Below are positions 5,692 to 8,006 of a DNA stretch of 8,006 bases, one piece after another; position 1 is the first letter of the stretch; every line of letters starts with the position of its first letter. The notes below the pieces were generated by a model. The model saw nothing but the letters and a program-made list of their open reading frames with translations. It was not told where the DNA came from and ran no database searches. The DNA is from an uncultured Oscillospiraceae bacterium (GTDB lineage: Bacteria; Bacillota; Clostridia; Oscillospirales; Oscillospiraceae), in NCBI GenBank assembly GCA_934597125.1, contig CAKTQM010000060.1, positions 1 to 8,006 of the forward strand, written 5' to 3'. Made by a program: the position numbers and the translations under genes.

Positions 5692-6513
5692 ATGGAATAC
5701 ACCTATGAGTTTTTCGAGAAAAGTGCCCGCTATGTGCGGGAAAAGCTGGGCTTTCAGCCGGAGATCGGTCTGATCCTCGGCTCATCCCTGGGGCCCTTTG
5801 CCGCACGGGTGGAGGATCCGGTGGCGATCCCCTATGAGGACATCCCCAACTTCCTGCGCTCCACCGTGGCTACCCACGCGGGCAAGCTGATTTGCGGCAC
5901 CGTGGCCGGCAAAAAGGTGGTGTGCATGTCCGGACGGTTCCATTCTTATGAGGGGTACGATTTCCCCCAGCTGACAGCGCCCATCCGCCTGTTCAAGCTG
6001 CTGGGCTGCCGGGCTGTCATCCTGACCAACGCCGCCGGCGGCGTGAACCTCAGCTATAAACCGGGGGATATTATGATCATCAGCGACCAGATCATGCTCT
6101 CCGGCTGCTCCCCCATGCGGGGCCCCAATATTTCCGAGTTCGGCCCCCGCTTTTTTGACGTGCAGAAGATGTACAGCCCCGCCCTGCGGGCCATCGCCCG
6201 CGACTGCGCCGAAGGCAGCGGCTTGACCTTCCACGAGGGGTGCTATTTCTTCATGCAGGGCCCCCAGTTCGAGACGGCGGCGGAGATCCGCGCCATCCGC
6301 ACCCTGGGCGGCGACGCCGTGGGTATGTCCACCGTTACCGAGGCGCTGACGGCGGCCCACTGCGGCCTGCCCTGTCTGGGCTTCTCCGTCATCACCAACA
6401 TGGCGGCGGGGATCCTGGATCAGCCCCTCACCGATGAGGAGGTCAACGAGGTGGGTCATCTGGTGGCAGACAATTTCAGCGCCTATCTGAAAAAGGTGCT
6501 TTCAAGGATGTGA
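5692..6513 (+). CDS. Purine nucleoside phosphorylase (trimeric PNP/MTAP-type)
   Basis: This 273-residue enzyme cleaves purine ribonucleosides with phosphate to the base and ribose 1-phosphate. Motifs follow the trimeric family: LILGSSLG (27-34), GRFHSYEG (81-88), LTNAAGGVN (111-119), QGPQFETAAE (189-198), DAVGMSTVTE (208-217) and VITNMAAG (233-240). By motif alignment with human PNP, H84, Y86, F193, E194, M212 and N236 correspond to known phosphate-, ribose- and base-binding residues; an Asn at 236 fits a 6-oxopurine substrate. GSSLG replaces the usual GSGLG. The ATG at 5692 has AGGGAGG seven bases upstream. With an MtaD-type deaminase immediately downstream, the in vivo substrate may be 5'-methylthioinosine or 5'-deoxyinosine as well as inosine/guanosine. 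Confidence 0.92.
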   Translation: MEYTYEFFEKSARYVREKLGFQPEIGLILGSSLGPFAARVEDPVAIPYEDIPNFLRSTVATHAGKLICGTVAGKKVVCMSGRFHSYEGYDFPQLTAPIRLFKLLGCRAVILTNAAGGVNLSYKPGDIMIISDQIMLSGCSPMRGPNISEFGPRFFDVQKMYSPALRAIARDCAEGSGLTFHEGCYFFMQGPQFETAAEIRAIRTLGGDAVGMSTVTEALTAAHCGLPCLGFSVITNMAAGILDQPLTDEEVNEVGHLVADNFSAYLKKVLSRM

Positions 6514-6517
6514 AAAA

Positions 6518-7810
6518 ATGACCACATTACTGAAAAATGCCTGGGTCTATACGCCCCGGGGCGTGATACGGGACGGCTTTGTGGCTGTTGACGGCGTGTT
6601 TATCACCCACGTGGGCGCTCAGCGTCCGGAGGGCGCCTTCGACTGTGAAAAGGACATGAGCGGCAAGCTATTGCTGCCGGGACTGGTGAACGCCCATACC
6701 CACGCCGCCATGACGCTGCTGCGGGGTGTGGGCACCGATCTGCCTTTGCAAAAGTGGCTGTTTGACAGCGTATTTCCCGTGGAGGGCCGCATGGCGGCGG
6801 CGGAGATCCGCGCTGGAACGGCTCTGGCTCTGCTGGAGATGCTCGCCTGCGGCACCACCAGCTTTTCCGACATGTATTTCTTCCCCGAGGAGGCTGCGGA
6901 ACTGGCGGCACAGTGCGGCATCAAGGCCAACCTGTGTTATCCCGTGCAGGCCTTTGATCCGGCGGAGTCCTATGAAAAGAACGCCAGCGTCCGTAAGCTG
7001 GCGGAATTCCACCGCTGCTGGAACGGCGCGGCGGAGGGGCGCATCATCGTAGACGGCTGCCTTCACGCCGAGTATACCTGCAACGCGGACGTGGCGGCGG
7101 GCACCGCCGCCTGGTGCCGCCAAAACGGCGCGCGTATGCACATCCACCTCAGCGAGACGAAAAGCGAGCACGACGGCTGTGTGGAAAAATACGGCAAGAC
7201 CCCCGCGGTGTGGATGAATGATCTGGGTGTCTTCGACGTGCCCTGCGCCGCCGCCCACTGCGTGTGGGTGACGGAGGAGGATCGTGTACTGCTGCGGCAA
7301 AAGGGCGTCAGCGTCGTTCACAATCCCACCAGCAACATGAAGCTGGGCAGCGGCTTCGCACCCGTGCCGCAGCTGCTGGCAGAGGGCGTCAACGTGGCGC
7401 TGGGCACCGATGGCGCCGCCAGCAACAACAACCTGAACATGCTGGAGGAGCTGCATCTGGCGGCCATTCTCCACAACGGTTACCATCAGGATGCCGCCCT
7501 TCTGCCCGCCGCCCAGGTGTTGGACATGGCAACCGTCAACGGCGCGAAGCTGCAAGGCAGAGGCGATACCGGCGTCATCGAAGCGGGCAGGCGGGCGGAT
7601 CTGTTCGCCATCGACCTGAGTGCGCCCCACCTGACGCCCCATCTGGATACGGCGGGGCTGGCGGTATACAGCGCCCAGGCCGCCGACGTGTGCATGACTA
7701 TGGTGGATGGCAAAGTGCTGTATGAAAACGGAGAATACCTGACGCTGGATAAGGAGCGGGTGCTGCACGAGGCCCGCGCCGCCGCCGGGCGGCTATACGG
7801 CGTGCAATAA
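6518..7810 (+). CDS. mtaD: 5-methylthioadenosine/S-adenosylhomocysteine deaminase
   Basis: This 430-residue metal-dependent amidohydrolase deaminates the adenine ring of methylthioadenosine, S-adenosylhomocysteine and often 5'-deoxyadenosine, giving the inosine analogue and ammonia. The metal ligands sit in PGLVNAHTHAAM (H60, H62), MHIHLSET (H210, with E213 as the general acid/base) and LGTDGAASNNN (D298). AAHCVWV contributes H247, and HNPTSNMKLGSG (268-279) is the typical substrate loop. A C-terminal composite beta domain (ADLFAIDL, MVDGKVLYENGEY) is complete. The length matches characterised members such as Thermotoga TM0936. ATG at 6518 follows the PNP stop by four bases; its SD (AAGGA, 6504-6508) is inside the PNP gene, implying coupled translation. 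Chlorohydrolase or guanine deaminase relatives are less likely given the context and TSNMKLGSG. Confidence 0.92.
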   Translation: MTTLLKNAWVYTPRGVIRDGFVAVDGVFITHVGAQRPEGAFDCEKDMSGKLLLPGLVNAHTHAAMTLLRGVGTDLPLQKWLFDSVFPVEGRMAAAEIRAGTALALLEMLACGTTSFSDMYFFPEEAAELAAQCGIKANLCYPVQAFDPAESYEKNASVRKLAEFHRCWNGAAEGRIIVDGCLHAEYTCNADVAAGTAAWCRQNGARMHIHLSETKSEHDGCVEKYGKTPAVWMNDLGVFDVPCAAAHCVWVTEEDRVLLRQKGVSVVHNPTSNMKLGSGFAPVPQLLAEGVNVALGTDGAASNNNLNMLEELHLAAILHNGYHQDAALLPAAQVLDMATVNGAKLQGRGDTGVIEAGRRADLFAIDLSAPHLTPHLDTAGLAVYSAQAADVCMTMVDGKVLYENGEYLTLDKERVLHEARAAAGRLYGVQ

Positions 7811-7823
7811 AGGAGAAACAGAT

Positions 7824-8006
7824 ATGGAACGAGCAGACAAGGGCCTTGCCTTTATGATGCAGTATGAAAACGTGGCCTGGTATGACAGCGGCGAAGTCCG
7901 CATTTTAGACCGCCGCGTCTATCCCCGTCGGGTGGAATTCGTCACCTGCCGCACCCACCGGGAGGTGGCCCAGGCGCTGACGGACATGGTGACCCAGTCC
8001 ACCGGC
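7824..8006 (+). CDS. MtnA/eIF-2B-alpha-like sugar phosphate isomerase, partial (runs off right edge)
   Basis: Sixty-one codons are visible from ATG 7824, with AAGGAG eight bases upstream and 13 bases after the mtaD stop. The N-terminus resembles methylthioribose-1-phosphate isomerase (MtnA): ENVAWYDSGEVRILDRRVYP (15-34) mirrors the family's W-x-x-G-x-V-x-x-LDQ-x-x-LP pattern. A Cys then precedes THREVAQALTDM (44-55), mirroring the usual EVAxAIxxM helix. The next residues are VTQSTG where MtnA has RVRGAP, so the phosphate-binding RGA is not present at that place. MtnA converts 5-methylthioribose 1-phosphate to the ribulose 1-phosphate, which would be the next step after the two enzymes encoded upstream. 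A divergent member with a different sugar phosphate is possible. Only the first fifth or so of the protein is visible. Confidence 0.68.
   Translation, partial: MERADKGLAFMMQYENVAWYDSGEVRILDRRVYPRRVEFVTCRTHREVAQALTDMVTQSTG

Noticed and set aside
6668..7768. 366-codon minus-strand open frame opposite mtaD
   Set aside because: It is an antisense shadow of a gene with clear catalytic motifs. Its composition is rich in His, Gln, Gly and Arg with no recognisable domain, as expected from GC-rich codon bias on the opposite strand.

Overview
The window reads as chromosomal DNA from a GC-rich (about 60% by eye), Gram-positive, endospore-forming anaerobe. The best guess is a gut Clostridia/Oscillospiraceae lineage (Flavonifractor, Lawsonibacter or Oscillibacter type). 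The evidence is the spore-maturation pair spmA-spmB, an AbrB-type transition regulator, a clostridial 2[4Fe-4S] ferredoxin, strong Shine-Dalgarno (SD) sites and consensus sigma-A-like promoters. The genus is inference. Coding density is high, no stretch over 300 bases lacks a gene, and I see no mobile element, CRISPR array, tRNA or rRNA.

Layout, left to right. (1) Positions 1-2059, minus strand: a two-gene unit with its own promoter. It encodes a 508-residue internally duplicated DUF1538 membrane protein (TTG start) and, one base downstream, a P-II-like protein with two P-II-type units that runs off the left edge. (2) 2104-3197, minus: spmB and spmA, overlapping by one base at TGATG. (3) 3198-3364: a divergent control region. 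A sigma-A-like promoter drives an AbrB-type regulator (3365-3610, plus), and a weak sigma-E-like match precedes spmA. (4) 3611-3646: a strong bidirectional terminator separating abrB from the convergent rsmI. (5) 3696-5303, minus: a TrmN6-like methyltransferase then rsmI, with a promoter. The rsmI/abrB convergence matches the arrangement in Bacillus subtilis. (6) 5305-5585, minus: a small ferredoxin with terminator and promoter. (7) 5633-8006, plus: a promoter followed by a purine nucleoside phosphorylase, an MtaD-type deaminase and the start of an MtnA/eIF-2B-like isomerase that runs off the right edge.

How the genes work together. The right-hand operon is a coherent salvage route for the nucleoside by-products of S-adenosylmethionine: deamination of methylthioadenosine (or 5'-deoxyadenosine/S-adenosylhomocysteine), phosphorolysis of the resulting inosine derivative, and aldose-to-ketose isomerisation of the sugar 1-phosphate. 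The left-hand pair looks like a membrane transporter with a dedicated P-II-like regulator, by analogy with AmtB-GlnK and SbtA-SbtB. It is the least understood module here. The two methyltransferases modify tRNA and 16S rRNA. SpmA/SpmB act in spore core dehydration, and AbrB-type proteins repress post-exponential genes. The divergent spmAB/abrB arrangement makes crosstalk plausible but unproven.
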